Shown here: positions 46,408 through 55,031 of the stretch, piece after piece | Layout of the letters: each line of letters begins with the position of its first letter | Numbering within the stretch: the stretch's first letter is position 1 | Origin: Streptococcus parasanguinis | Lineage (GTDB): Bacteria > Bacillota > Bacilli > Lactobacillales > Streptococcaceae | Length of the DNA: 64,000 nt | Direction: 5' to 3' | Assembly (NCBI RefSeq): GCF_019929185.1 | Contig: NZ_JAHZPC010000005.1 | Location: 102,731 to 166,730 of the forward strand | Made by a program: the position numbers and the translations under genes | The notes under the pieces: model-generated | The model's input: the letters and a program-made list of their open reading frames with translations, nothing else | Databases searched by the model: none | Told to the model about the DNA's origin: nothing

Positions 46408-46878
46408 CTATTTTTTATGACTGATTTTATGAAGAATCATAAATGATACTACAAGATTTAAAATAATAACCAATAAGGTAAAAAGAGAGTAACCATAAAG
46501 TTTAATTGGAAATTCATTTTTGAGATTGCAAAGAGCAAACAAACTTGTTAAAATGCCCGTTAACAACCCAGGCACATATTTTCGAATAACGACTGTCTGA
46601 ATCAGATGTCCGAACACATGGTAGATATAAGCGATTATGATGCTTGCGTAAATGCTATAGTTATTAAACTGGTAACTAAGATATAGCGACGTCATTAGGA
46701 TGAGAAATTGTTCCAAGACAATAAAGTTGAAAGCAAAAGGAGTGTAATAAGTTAGGATTCGATTGTTTGGATACTGGATTGATATTTTTTTGACAAAGGA
46801 TGGCATCCAAACGATTTCTTCGAGTTCGTGAAGCATGAAGAGTGATGGAAATAGAAAGTAAAATTGCACGCTGGTCAT
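46408..46878 (-). CDS. HXXEE-domain membrane protein
   Basis: 156 residues, about five TM helices. Near the N-terminus LFMLHELEEIVWMPSF carries the H-x-x-E-E motif that names the family (PF13787), with HVFGHLIQTVV further on as the second His motif. Function of the family is unknown; conserved His/Glu suggest a metal site within the membrane. AGAAGGGAGTATTTTC before ATG. More AT-rich than neighbours. Lies 15 nt downstream of the TetR gene, so may be in its regulon. Confidence 0.8.
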   Translation of the reverse strand: MTSVQFYFLFPSLFMLHELEEIVWMPSFVKKISIQYPNNRILTYYTPFAFNFIVLEQFLILMTSLYLSYQFNNYSIYASIIIAYIYHVFGHLIQTVVIRKYVPGLLTGILTSLFALCNLKNEFPIKLYGYSLFTLLVIILNLVVSFMILHKISHKK

Positions 46879-46893
46879 TGAAAATACTCCCTT

Positions 46894-47433
46894 CTAGTTC
46901 GAGCCCACTTTTAGAATCTCCAAATAAAATTGGATCACTTCTTGTTCGGTGTAGGACTTGCCTTTTTTCAACCACCAGCTGAGGGTTTCGATGAAATGGC
47001 TGACGACCAAGTGTTTGAGGTAAGAGTGAGGGAGAGTTGGATGGGCCTTGATGAGTTCGTCGGCTACCATTGGGTAGACATCATGTTCTAGTTCTTTTCG
47101 CAGTTGCCGTATAAAATAATCGTTTTTAGAGAGCAAGAGACTGGTCACATGATCTTGATTTTTCTTGAAATGCTGAAAGATATGGGCCAGATAGTCTTGT
47201 GGTGAGAGGTGTTCAGCACGCTCAAAGAGATGGTGAAAGAGTTTTTGACAGAGTTCATCTAGCAATAATTCCTTGCTCTCGTAATGGCTGTAAAAGGTCG
47301 AGCGCCCCACATCAGCAAGGTCTATAATTTCCTGAACGGTGATGGCCTCGTAGTCTTTTTGGTTGAGTAAGTGTAAGAAAGCTTGATAGATAGCTTTTCG
47401 AGTTTTGGTGATGCGACGATCCTGAGTATTCAT
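46894..47433 (-). CDS. sczA: TetR-family regulator, SczA-like (zinc-responsive regulator of czcD)
   Basis: About 179 residues from ATG 47433 (MNTQDRRITKTRKAIYQAF); a GTG at 47469 in frame is an alternative. HTH region: ITVQEIIDLADVGRSTFYSHYESKELL split over residues about 32-58. Divergent from the CDF zinc exporter, the same arrangement as pneumococcal sczA-czcD, where SczA activates czcD when zinc is high. Neither start has a good SD; the long leader holds two identical-type palindromes that are likely its own operators. Confidence 0.75.
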   Translation of the reverse strand: MNTQDRRITKTRKAIYQAFLHLLNQKDYEAITVQEIIDLADVGRSTFYSHYESKELLLDELCQKLFHHLFERAEHLSPQDYLAHIFQHFKKNQDHVTSLLLSKNDYFIRQLRKELEHDVYPMVADELIKAHPTLPHSYLKHLVVSHFIETLSWWLKKGKSYTEQEVIQFYLEILKVGSN

Positions 47434-47443
47434 ATGGACAATT

Positions 47444-47458
47444 TGAACAAATTGTTCA
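47444..47458. promoter_or_regulatory. operator palindrome 1 (SczA-type)
   Basis: TGAACAAATTGTTCA, a perfect 15-bp palindrome about the central A, located 11 nt upstream of the regulator ATG. Confidence 0.7.
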
Positions 47459-47521
47459 GTAACGTACACCCTAAACAGTTTGCTCCTATCCTTTCTGTTG
47501 ATAGTAGTGGATAATAGATAA

Positions 47522-47549
47522 TGAACATGATGTTCATGAATCTATTATA
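47522..47549. promoter_or_regulatory. operator palindrome 2 and divergent promoter region
   Basis: TGAACATGATGTTCA (47522-47536) has the same TGAACA/TGTTCA half-sites as palindrome 1. ATTATA at 47544-47549 is TATAAT on the minus strand (with TGA in front, an extended -10 for the regulator); palindrome 2 then covers its start site. It also lies 30 bp upstream of czcD. Confidence 0.7.
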
Positions 47550-47566
47550 TCAGAGGATTAAGGATT

Positions 47567-48472
47567 ATGAAGACAAAACATGCGGTCTGGATCGCTTTTT
47601 TCTTGAATTTGAGTTATGCCATTGTTGAGTTTATTGCAGGAGGGATTTTTGGATCCAGTGCAGTCCTTGCGGATTCGGTCCATGACTTGGGGGATGCAAT
47701 CGCTATTGGGATCTCCGCCTTTTTGGAGAGTATTTCCAATCGTGAAGAAGACAGCCACTATACCTTGGGCTACAAGCGCTTTAGCCTTTTAGGGGCCATG
47801 GTAACAGCTGTGATTCTCATGACAGGGTCCGTTCTGGTTATTTTGGAAAATATAACGAAATTGGTTCACCCACAACCTGTCAACGATGAGGGCATCCTCT
47901 GGCTTGGAATCATAGCCGTCAGCATCAATGTGCTAGCGAGTCTCGTCATTCGCAAAGGACAAACCAAGAACGAATCCATTCTCAGCCTGCATTTTCTGGA
48001 AGATACCTTGGGTTGGGTGGCTGTTATCCTAATGGCCATTGTCCTACGATTTACTGACTGGTATATTCTGGATCCGCTCTTATCTCTTGCCATTTCCATC
48101 TTTATTCTGTCAAAAGCCATTCCACGTTTTTGGAGCACGCTCAGGATTTTCCTCGATGCTGTACCAGAAGGAGTAGATATCCAGCAAGTTAAGAGTGATT
48201 TGGAGCAGTTGGACCATGTGGCTAGTATCAACCAGCTCAATCTGTGGACCATGGATGGTTTGGAAAAAAACGCCATTGTCCATGTTTGTCTAGAGCATGT
48301 CAACCACATGGAGGTTTGTAAAGAATCGATTCGTACCTTGCTCAAAGATTGTGGCTTTCAAAACGTCACCATTGAGGTCGATGAAGACTTGGCAACCCAC
48401 CGAGCCCATAAACGCAAGATCGAAGAGTTGGAAGTGGATCAACAACATGGGCATGATCATCACCACCATTAA
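47567..48472 (+). CDS. czcD: cation diffusion facilitator, zinc/cobalt exporter CzcD
   Basis: 301 residues, six TM helices. Metal site in TM2: ADSVHDLGDAIAIG (HxxxD) and in TM5: SLHFLEDTLGW (HxxxD). C-terminal cytoplasmic domain with LNLWTMDGLEKNAIVHVCLE, and a His-rich tail ending HGHDHHHH that may bind metal. It exports Zn2+ (and probably Co2+) by proton antiport. SD is weak (AGAGGATTAAGGATT). The alcohol dehydrogenase gene follows 78 nt later. Confidence 0.9.
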   Translation: MKTKHAVWIAFFLNLSYAIVEFIAGGIFGSSAVLADSVHDLGDAIAIGISAFLESISNREEDSHYTLGYKRFSLLGAMVTAVILMTGSVLVILENITKLVHPQPVNDEGILWLGIIAVSINVLASLVIRKGQTKNESILSLHFLEDTLGWVAVILMAIVLRFTDWYILDPLLSLAISIFILSKAIPRFWSTLRIFLDAVPEGVDIQQVKSDLEQLDHVASINQLNLWTMDGLEKNAIVHVCLEHVNHMEVCKESIRTLLKDCGFQNVTIEVDEDLATHRAHKRKIEELEVDQQHGHDHHHH

Positions 48473-48550
48473 TGACGAGTTGGTACGAGCAGAAGCCTAA
48501 GAAAAAGTGTATACTGTAGGTAAGTAAGCAATAGAAAGTAGGTTGTTCTT

Positions 48551-49588
48551 ATGAAGAAAACAGTCTATACAAAAGCTGGGCAAGTGGGCCTTGTAGAAGT
48601 GGAACGTCCACAGATCGAAGCGCCAGATGATGTCATTTTCCGTATCGTTCGCACCTGTGTCTGTGGATCCGATCTATGGAGCTACCGTAATCCAGATATT
48701 GAAGCGGGGCACCAAAATAGTGGCTACGAAGCCATTGGGATTGTCGAAGAAATCGGTGAGGCCATTACAACGGTCAAACCAGGAGACTTTGTCATCGCGC
48801 CTTTTACCCATGGTTGTGGGGAGTGTGATGCCTGTCGTGCTGGCTATGATGGGACATGTGACCGCCACATTGGCACCAACTGGTCTGACGGGGTCCAAGC
48901 AGAGTACATCCGTTTCCACTTTGCTAATTGGGCCCTTGTCAAGATTCCAGGTCAACCATCTGATTATACAGAAGCCATGCTTAAATCCCTCTTGACACTT
49001 GCTGATGTCATGCCGACGGGCTATCATGCAGCGCGTGTGGCTAATGTGCAAAAGGGTGACAAGGTAGTCGTTATCGGGGACGGTGCCGTGGGTCAATGTG
49101 CGGTGATCGCAGCTAAGATGCGTGGAGCTTCTCAAATTGTCCTTATGAGTCGCCACCAAGACCGTCAACAGATGGCCTTGAAGTCAGGCGCGACAGCGGT
49201 TGTGGCTGAACGTGGTGAAGAAGGCATTGCCAAGGTGCGAGAAATTCTCGGTGGTGGAGCAGATGCTGCTCTCGAATGTGTCGGTACCGCAGCAGCTGTT
49301 GAGCAGGCCCTTGGAGTCCTCCATAATGGAGGACGCATGGGATTTGTCGGTGTGCCTCACTACAATAACCGTGCCCTTGGTTCAACCTTTGCCCAAAATA
49401 TTTCTGTGGCAGGTGGAGCAGCCTCAGTTACTACTTATGATAAACAAGTTTTGTTAAAAGCAGTTCTTGACGGTGATATTAATCCGGGTCGTGTCTTTAC
49501 TGATAGCTATAGCTTGGATGAGATTGATCAAGCCTATAAAGACATGGATGAACGCAAGACTATCAAGGCCATGATTGTACTTGACTAA
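48551..49588 (+). CDS. zinc-dependent medium-chain alcohol dehydrogenase
   Basis: 345 residues. Catalytic-zinc Cys in CVCGSDLW (about residue 37), GHQNSGYEAIG where most relatives have GHE, the four structural-zinc cysteines in HGCGECDACRAGYDGTC (about 95-111), and NAD(P)-binding VIGDGAVGQCAV. It oxidises or reduces small alcohols or aldehydes; in pneumococcus a zinc-containing ADH lies near czcD and NmlR and is tied to aldehyde and nitrosative stress. nmlR is not present here. SD is weak (AAGTAGGTTGTTCTT). Confidence 0.88.
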   Translation: MKKTVYTKAGQVGLVEVERPQIEAPDDVIFRIVRTCVCGSDLWSYRNPDIEAGHQNSGYEAIGIVEEIGEAITTVKPGDFVIAPFTHGCGECDACRAGYDGTCDRHIGTNWSDGVQAEYIRFHFANWALVKIPGQPSDYTEAMLKSLLTLADVMPTGYHAARVANVQKGDKVVVIGDGAVGQCAVIAAKMRGASQIVLMSRHQDRQQMALKSGATAVVAERGEEGIAKVREILGGGADAALECVGTAAAVEQALGVLHNGGRMGFVGVPHYNNRALGSTFAQNISVAGGAASVTTYDKQVLLKAVLDGDINPGRVFTDSYSLDEIDQAYKDMDERKTIKAMIVLD

Positions 49589-49590
49589 CA

Positions 49591-49627
49591 AAAAAATTCT
49601 AGTAGAGGCTGTCTACTAGAATTTTTT
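49591..49627. terminator. bidirectional terminator
   Basis: AAAAAATTCTAGTAGA / TCTACTAGAATTTTTT perfect 16-bp stem around GGCTG between convergent genes. Confidence 0.9.
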
Positions 49628-49643
49628 GTAGTGAAATAAAATC

Positions 49644-52358
49644 TTATTTCAAATCCGACATCACTTGTTTCTTGGTGAAGGTGCGCTCTTGTTTGTTGGC
49701 TAGGGCCTTGATGCGCGCATCAAGGAGAATGGCACGGCCTTCGGCACTTCGGGTATAGACGAGGTCATACTTGCCCAGACTCTTTCGAATTTGCGCCACA
49801 AAGGCTTGAGCATCCTCTTTCCGTTTGTCAAAGAGGCTTGGTACAGCGAAATATTCTGTCTGATCGGATACTTTTTCCTGTGCTTTCAGGATATAGCGCT
49901 GATTTTCAATCGGCGCGAAAAACTCGATCATGGTTTGCGAGAAGAGTTCCTTCTCCCGCATGGTTCCGCCCTTCAAATAGATCAGCGTGTTGATGGCATC
50001 CTTTCTGTCTCGTACGACTTGGATACGGGTCTCCTGGGTCTGGATCTGGCCAGAAAGGAGCAGGGCTTGGTGAATAGCCTGGCCAAAGATTTCTAGCCGT
50101 TTATAAGGACTCTTATAGAGATAGTAGCGGAGCCAAGCAAGGAGAGCGAAAACAGCTAGGAAGAATAGAAGAATTAGAGACGCTTTATTCCCTCCTCCTC
50201 TATGTGAATAGTAAAAAAGGTTGGCGAAAGCATCGGTCAAAGTGGCGGCCGTCAGCCAACGAGCTAGCTTCCTGGCGTCAAAAAATAGGGCTAGGGGCAG
50301 GAAGTGTTTATCCACTTGGACCTCATTTGCAATCTCCATATTCTCCAGAATCGGAAGGGCTTTTTGCCAGCCGTCTCGGAGCTCTTGGCGATGGGTGGAG
50401 CGCTCTAAGGTTTCCTCATTGAGTTTTTGCAGCTGTTTTTTGGTATAGCGGATATTGTCAAAGGCTAGGCGTTCGATACCGGATTCGATGAAGGGCTCCT
50501 TGTAATGGAGACCTAAAAATTGCTTCATCCGTCTTTCTAAGAGCTCCAGATCAGGACTGTATTCTTTCAGTTGATCAGTGATAGCCTCGATCTCTTCCTT
50601 TTCAAGATCGGACTTTTCATACCATTTCTTTAGGGAAAGATTGATGGAGACCAGGTGCCAGATGTTACTGGTCTTGTCTGGATCCTCAGGCCACACTCGG
50701 ATGGCACGACCCCGCATTTGGTTGCTGAGCATAAAACTGCCGACAAAGCTCGCTAGGATTAGAGAGTTGACACAAGGAGCATCCCAGCCTTCTCCTAGAA
50801 GTGACTTGGTTCCAATGACGACTTGGATGAGCCCTTCTTGAAAGAGCTGGGTCACAGCTGTCACCAAATCATGTTGAGAACCAACCAAACGAACCTTGAG
50901 AAAGTCATCAGGAGATAATTGGCCGACACTTTGGTAAGTCAACCTGTCCGCTCCTAGAAGGTCTTCTAATCTTGGCTTAGCGACTGTCGGGATGATGACG
51001 ATGCTACCGGTCAAGACAGCAATGGCAGGAGGACTAGTTAGCTCTAAGCTTTCCCTGCGAATAGATTCAAAATAGGAGAGAACTCCCAATTGAGTGAATT
51101 GGGCGTCCTTATCTCCTAGATGAACTTCAAAGTCTTGACGGATATAGTCTGTTAGCACCAGTTGGCGCAGTCGGCTTCCAAGAGCCTGGTATTCCGCCTT
51201 GAAAATCTCTCGAACCGCATTGAGTTTTCCGAGGGATTGATTGAGCAGGAGGTCTTGTTTTTTGTTGCGGACTAGTTTGATTTGTTTTCGATCGATTAAA
51301 CTAGCTGCTTTTAATTCATGGAGGAGTTGCTTTTCGTATTCTTCTGGTAGATTGTACCAGTGGGGAACCTGAAAGAGCAGGCCTTGCAGAAGAGTTTCAA
51401 GCCAGTCCATGGTGAAAGCAGGTAGTTTCTTGGCTCCTAAAAGCTCCTGGAAACGTTTGGGAAACTCAATTCCCTTGCTTCGAAGAAAGATCAGGGTAGC
51501 AGAGAGATACTTGGGCTCATTGAGCAATTCATCATCGCTGATCTGACCCGATAAGGCCTGGCAGGTTTGGAGGTGTTGGCAAAAGAGGGGATCGGAAGTC
51601 AGTTGCTGCAAGAGAGCATTCTTTTGTTGGCTAAAAGCATCCAACTGCTCTTGCTCTTCCTTGGTTGGAAAGGCGAAGTAAACATAGTCTTGGTGGGGAC
51701 AAAGGGTTTCTTCCTTGACCAATTCTGGGACGGTGATTTCCTCATCGATCTCACCACACATGCGGATATAGCGATCCCAAAGGGCAGGATCCCCTTCATA
51801 GGGAGGGGTCGCGGTAAGGGAGATCATCTTTAAGTCAGGGAAGGCTTGACGAAAAGCTTCCAAACTCTTCCACCATTCATTGCGCAGGTGATGACACTCA
51901 TCTAAACAAAGGGTCCCAAGTGAGGTGGCCTTGAAAGTAGTAAAGATATCAAAGCCTTTGAAATCAAATGTTTCAATCTCTGCCTGGTCATCGGTATCTT
52001 CAGCTTGCGATTGACCGACGACTTGGTTCATGGCGCTGTGTAGGGCCTGATAGGTAGCCACTGTAATCAGCTTAGGATGTTTGAGGTCCTGAGAGATCAA
52101 TTGCTCCACTTGGCTTTCATCTTTCAAGAATGCCTGGATAATCCGGTCCACCCATTGCTGACGAATGGTGACAGTAGGAGCTAAGATCAGGGTTGGCTGA
52201 CCAAAGCGCCGGATAAATTCGATACCCAGGGTTGTTTTCCCAGAGCCAGGTGCTGCTACCAAATGCAGATGGCCATCCGCCATAAAAGCGTCACTCTTAT
52301 CGAGAACGCGTTTTTGATAGCGTCTCCATTGGCCTGTAAAGGCTAGTTCTTGTAACAT
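49644..52358 (-). CDS. superfamily 2 DEAD/DEAH-type helicase with an internal transmembrane helix
   Basis: 904 residues from ATG 52358, after AGGGAGGAAACCA; the open frame begins at 52385, inside the -10. Motif I AAPGSGKTTLGIEF (about residues 35-48), motif II LDECHHLRNEWW, motif III SLTATPPYEGD, and in the second RecA domain GTKSLLGEGWDAP plus QMRGRAIRVWPEDP (motif VI). After the helicase core, around residue 720-745, there is a hydrophobic helix (SLILLFFLAVFALLAWLRYYL) and then a ~165-residue C-terminal domain. Role unknown; a membrane-tethered helicase could act in DNA uptake, repair or defence. No nuclease domain seen. Confidence 0.85.
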   Translation of the reverse strand: MLQELAFTGQWRRYQKRVLDKSDAFMADGHLHLVAAPGSGKTTLGIEFIRRFGQPTLILAPTVTIRQQWVDRIIQAFLKDESQVEQLISQDLKHPKLITVATYQALHSAMNQVVGQSQAEDTDDQAEIETFDFKGFDIFTTFKATSLGTLCLDECHHLRNEWWKSLEAFRQAFPDLKMISLTATPPYEGDPALWDRYIRMCGEIDEEITVPELVKEETLCPHQDYVYFAFPTKEEQEQLDAFSQQKNALLQQLTSDPLFCQHLQTCQALSGQISDDELLNEPKYLSATLIFLRSKGIEFPKRFQELLGAKKLPAFTMDWLETLLQGLLFQVPHWYNLPEEYEKQLLHELKAASLIDRKQIKLVRNKKQDLLLNQSLGKLNAVREIFKAEYQALGSRLRQLVLTDYIRQDFEVHLGDKDAQFTQLGVLSYFESIRRESLELTSPPAIAVLTGSIVIIPTVAKPRLEDLLGADRLTYQSVGQLSPDDFLKVRLVGSQHDLVTAVTQLFQEGLIQVVIGTKSLLGEGWDAPCVNSLILASFVGSFMLSNQMRGRAIRVWPEDPDKTSNIWHLVSINLSLKKWYEKSDLEKEEIEAITDQLKEYSPDLELLERRMKQFLGLHYKEPFIESGIERLAFDNIRYTKKQLQKLNEETLERSTHRQELRDGWQKALPILENMEIANEVQVDKHFLPLALFFDARKLARWLTAATLTDAFANLFYYSHRGGGNKASLILLFFLAVFALLAWLRYYLYKSPYKRLEIFGQAIHQALLLSGQIQTQETRIQVVRDRKDAINTLIYLKGGTMREKELFSQTMIEFFAPIENQRYILKAQEKVSDQTEYFAVPSLFDKRKEDAQAFVAQIRKSLGKYDLVYTRSAEGRAILLDARIKALANKQERTFTKKQVMSDLK

Positions 52359-52383
52359 TGGTTTCCTCCCTTGTACTGTCCCC

Positions 52384-52392
52384 ATTATATCA
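52384..52392 (-). promoter_or_regulatory. extended -10 promoter of the helicase gene
   Basis: Minus strand TGATATAAT with TATAAT at 52389-52384, about 26 nt before ATG 52358. Confidence 0.65.
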
Positions 52393-52473
52393 TAGCGGAG
52401 GACAAGAATCTCTTGGTAGAAGTTGAAGATTTCCGCTTTCTAATGAAAATAGCAAAGGGGAAATTTTGAGTGA

Positions 52474-52505
52474 TAAAAAGCCCAATCAACGGATTAGGCT
52501 TTTCA
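52474..52505 (-). terminator. terminator of the VWA surface protein gene
   Basis: Minus strand AAAAGCCTAATC pairs with GATTGGGCTTTTT around CGTT, then TATC; placed directly after the stop at 52508. Confidence 0.8.
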
Positions 52506-52507
52506 TG

Positions 52508-53938
52508 TTAGTCTTTCTTTGTTTTACGAGAGAGGCCAAAGGCAGCACTCATGCTAAGAAGACCAAGGCCAAGAGTTGTCAAGGCAATTGAGGTCTTGCT
52601 TCCTGTATTTGGAAGACTTGCTTCTTTTTGAGGAAGAGCTGCAGGTGCGATATAGACTGCTGTTTTGGCAGGCTCGTTTTTAGCAGGTGTGAATACAGTC
52701 GGTTTCGCAGGGGTTACAACAGCCGGTTTTTGAGGGGTAGGGGTCGGTGTTGCAGGCGTTTGGATGCTAGGAGTTTGTGGTTTTACTTTCGCCACACGAT
52801 GAGTTTTTGAGATCAACTCATACTTGTCTGTTTGGACTTTGAAGACACGACCTTTTTGGACAGTTTCAACGACTTTGTTGGCAAATTGAACGTTCAACAA
52901 GTCAGCAAAGTTTTTGTCGATATCTAAGTAGAGACCATTTGTTCCATTGACCAATGGAGCAAAGTCAGACTGGTCTACTGTGCGTCCTACAACTGTTAAG
53001 GAAATATTCGCTGCCTTCAATGATTGAAGAGTTTCTTCTTTTGATGGGAGAGGATTCTTATATGGAGTATTCATATCGATTGGCTCGTCTGTAATGACGA
53101 ATGCAAATCGATGATTGTTTGTTCCGGTGCCCCAGTTGTAGTCCTCTGAAGTAGCGATGTGGCGCAATGGAACAGTGGTGTTTTCATAACCACCATAGGT
53201 TTTGATAGTTTTCAGAGCAGAAATAAAACTTTCTGGATCCGTTGTGAATTTTGATCCGTTAAAATCAAAGTATTGTATACGATCTGATCGTTCAAATGCA
53301 ACCAATCCCAAGCGTGCTTGGATATTTTTTGCAGATAAATTACGAACAAAGGTCTCAACGTTCTTCATTGTATCATTGATATGTGAATCCATCGAGGTTG
53401 ATTTATCAATGACAAAGACGATGTCGGATGTTGCTTGGACTTCTTTTTTATTGACGATATCTGCTTCTTTTGTCACTTCGACTACAGTTGTTTTATTGAC
53501 AGTTTCTGTAGTTGTCTCAGTGTAGTCAGCTGTTTCTTTTGTGGATGTAGCTGTCTTGGTAGAAGAGACTGGTTTTGAAGTGCCAACAGGTGTGTTTGGA
53601 TCGGCTAAGCTAGTCGTTTTGATGGTTGCTGTTGAGATAGTAGTTGTGTCTGCGCCGTCTGTTTTAGCAGATGGGCCAGTTTTTTTAACGTCCACAGCGA
53701 TTACATCTCCAGTTTTTGCTTTATCAGCAGGAACAACTGGTGTATTGGCTTTGGCGTTGATTTCTTCTGTTGCAGCCGTAATAGGTGATTTTGCTGCTGT
53801 AGTAGTTGCAGGAGCAGCTTGGGTTGTTGCAGGTGCAACGTCATCAGCAGAAGCAATAGTCGTTCCTGTGAAGACAGTTCCTAAAACAACGGAAGCTAAA
53901 GTTAAAGTTTGTTTACGTGAAATAGTATATTTTTTCAA
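52508..53938 (-). CDS. LPxTG-anchored surface protein with von Willebrand factor A domain
   Basis: Best start is TTG 53938 (AAAAAGGGGACGTATT upstream), giving ~476 residues beginning with a KKYTISRKQTLTLASVVLG signal peptide close to the YSIRK type; the longer frame to 54013 runs through the promoter. After a Thr/Ala-rich region (34-160), the VWA domain (about 165-350) has the MIDAS DKSTS motif in IVFVIDKSTSMDSH and later FVITDEP. A Pro/Thr linker leads to LPNTG (442-446), a TM helix and a KTKKD tail. Probably binds host matrix or platelets; ligand unknown. Confidence 0.87.
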   Translation of the reverse strand: MKKYTISRKQTLTLASVVLGTVFTGTTIASADDVAPATTQAAPATTTAAKSPITAATEEINAKANTPVVPADKAKTGDVIAVDVKKTGPSAKTDGADTTTISTATIKTTSLADPNTPVGTSKPVSSTKTATSTKETADYTETTTETVNKTTVVEVTKEADIVNKKEVQATSDIVFVIDKSTSMDSHINDTMKNVETFVRNLSAKNIQARLGLVAFERSDRIQYFDFNGSKFTTDPESFISALKTIKTYGGYENTTVPLRHIATSEDYNWGTGTNNHRFAFVITDEPIDMNTPYKNPLPSKEETLQSLKAANISLTVVGRTVDQSDFAPLVNGTNGLYLDIDKNFADLLNVQFANKVVETVQKGRVFKVQTDKYELISKTHRVAKVKPQTPSIQTPATPTPTPQKPAVVTPAKPTVFTPAKNEPAKTAVYIAPAALPQKEASLPNTGSKTSIALTTLGLGLLSMSAAFGLSRKTKKD

Positions 53939-53969
53939 AATACGTCCCCTTTTTAATAAACTTTTTTCT

Positions 53970-53998
53970 ATCATACAGGTTTTTGAAAAGCTTGTCAA
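53970..53998 (-). promoter_or_regulatory. promoter of the VWA surface protein gene
   Basis: Minus strand TTGACA (53998-53993), 17-bp spacer, TATGAT (53975-53970). A strong promoter ~30 nt before the TTG start; it rules out the upstream ATG. Confidence 0.85.
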
Positions 53999-54112
53999 CG
54001 GTATAATAATCAAGGGTTTTGTCGACTTTTATATCCCTAATTATTGATAAAAAGTTGAATCAGAAAAATATACACAAAATAATTTAAATATACAAATTAC
54101 AAGAAAGAAAAT

Positions 54113-54149
54113 AGGATTTCCACAAATTTGCAGGAATCCTTATTTTATC
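54113..54149 (-). terminator. probable terminator of the DeoR/HAD operon
   Basis: Minus strand AGGATTCC / GGAAATCCT stem (54140-54113) followed by TATTTTCTTTC. The gap 54014-54209 is otherwise AT-rich. Confidence 0.55.
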
Positions 54150-54209
54150 GGCATTTCTACTCTATTTTTTATTCGTAAAAAATACTAGCTAGTCACTTTA
54201 TTTATGTCC

Positions 54210-55019
54210 CTAAATCAAGACATAAGTCTCAACCGCTTGCCCTGCCCCGTTTTCATTGTTGGTCTTTGTGACGACTCTTGCTCCATCTTTCACTTCTTGA
54301 GGAGCGTTGCCCATAGCGACCCCGATTCCAGCTTTTTTGAGCATAGGGAGATCATTGAAGTTGTCCCCCATGGTGAGAACTTCTTCCAAGTTTAAGTGGT
54401 AGTGGTTGGCGAGCTCAACCAGGGCATCCTCTTTGGAGACCTGCTTAGCAGTGACTTCTAGGTAGTTGGCTTTGGAAAGATAAAAGGCAGTAGAAGGGAA
54501 GTCGTTGGTAGCAATAGCGCGATAGAGATCTTGGATCTCTTCCGGCTCTCCAATTAAGAGCAATTTGTGAAGGGGCTTTGTCGGATCGAGCAAAGGATCC
54601 GATAGAGGGAGAATGAGAGGTTCTTCTCCTGTAATACGGGCCTCTTCTTGACTCCATTGGTCCAGGCAGTCGGTCATCCAGTCTTTTCCGCTATAGAGGT
54701 TGATCGAAACTGGAGGAAATTGCTCTCGGACCCAGTTGATGAACTGCCGAGCTTCATTCTTGTTCAAAGGATGCTCGAAAAGAACCTGTTCTCCCTTTTG
54801 GATCAGGGCCCCATTATAGCAGGCCATGGGGAAGTCTTCTATGCCGAGTTCTTTGGCAATGGGAGCCATCCCTTTTGGAGAACGAGCAGAAGCCAGTACG
54901 AAAGGAATGGCTTCGCGTTTTAAATCCGGGATCAATGCTGCCAACTGTGGATCGATCCGATGGTGGTCATTTAAGATAGTGCCATCGATGTCGCTGATGA
55001 TGAGACGAATATGAGACAT
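54210..55019 (-). CDS. Cof-type HAD-superfamily phosphatase
   Basis: 269 residues. Motif I ISDIDGTILNDHH (Asp at about 9 and 11), motif II VLASARS, conserved NGALI, motif III Lys in KEDALVELANHY, motif IV MGDNFNDLPML. This is the type IIB group that hydrolyses sugar phosphates or related metabolites. It starts 12 nt after the DeoR-family regulator stop (TTAGGAGGGAATCTTT before ATG), which hints at a sugar-phosphate substrate. A separate paralogue lies at 17860-18708. Confidence 0.85.
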   Translation of the reverse strand: MSHIRLIISDIDGTILNDHHRIDPQLAALIPDLKREAIPFVLASARSPKGMAPIAKELGIEDFPMACYNGALIQKGEQVLFEHPLNKNEARQFINWVREQFPPVSINLYSGKDWMTDCLDQWSQEEARITGEEPLILPLSDPLLDPTKPLHKLLLIGEPEEIQDLYRAIATNDFPSTAFYLSKANYLEVTAKQVSKEDALVELANHYHLNLEEVLTMGDNFNDLPMLKKAGIGVAMGNAPQEVKDGARVVTKTNNENGAGQAVETYVLI

Positions 55020-55031
55020 AAAGATTCCCTC

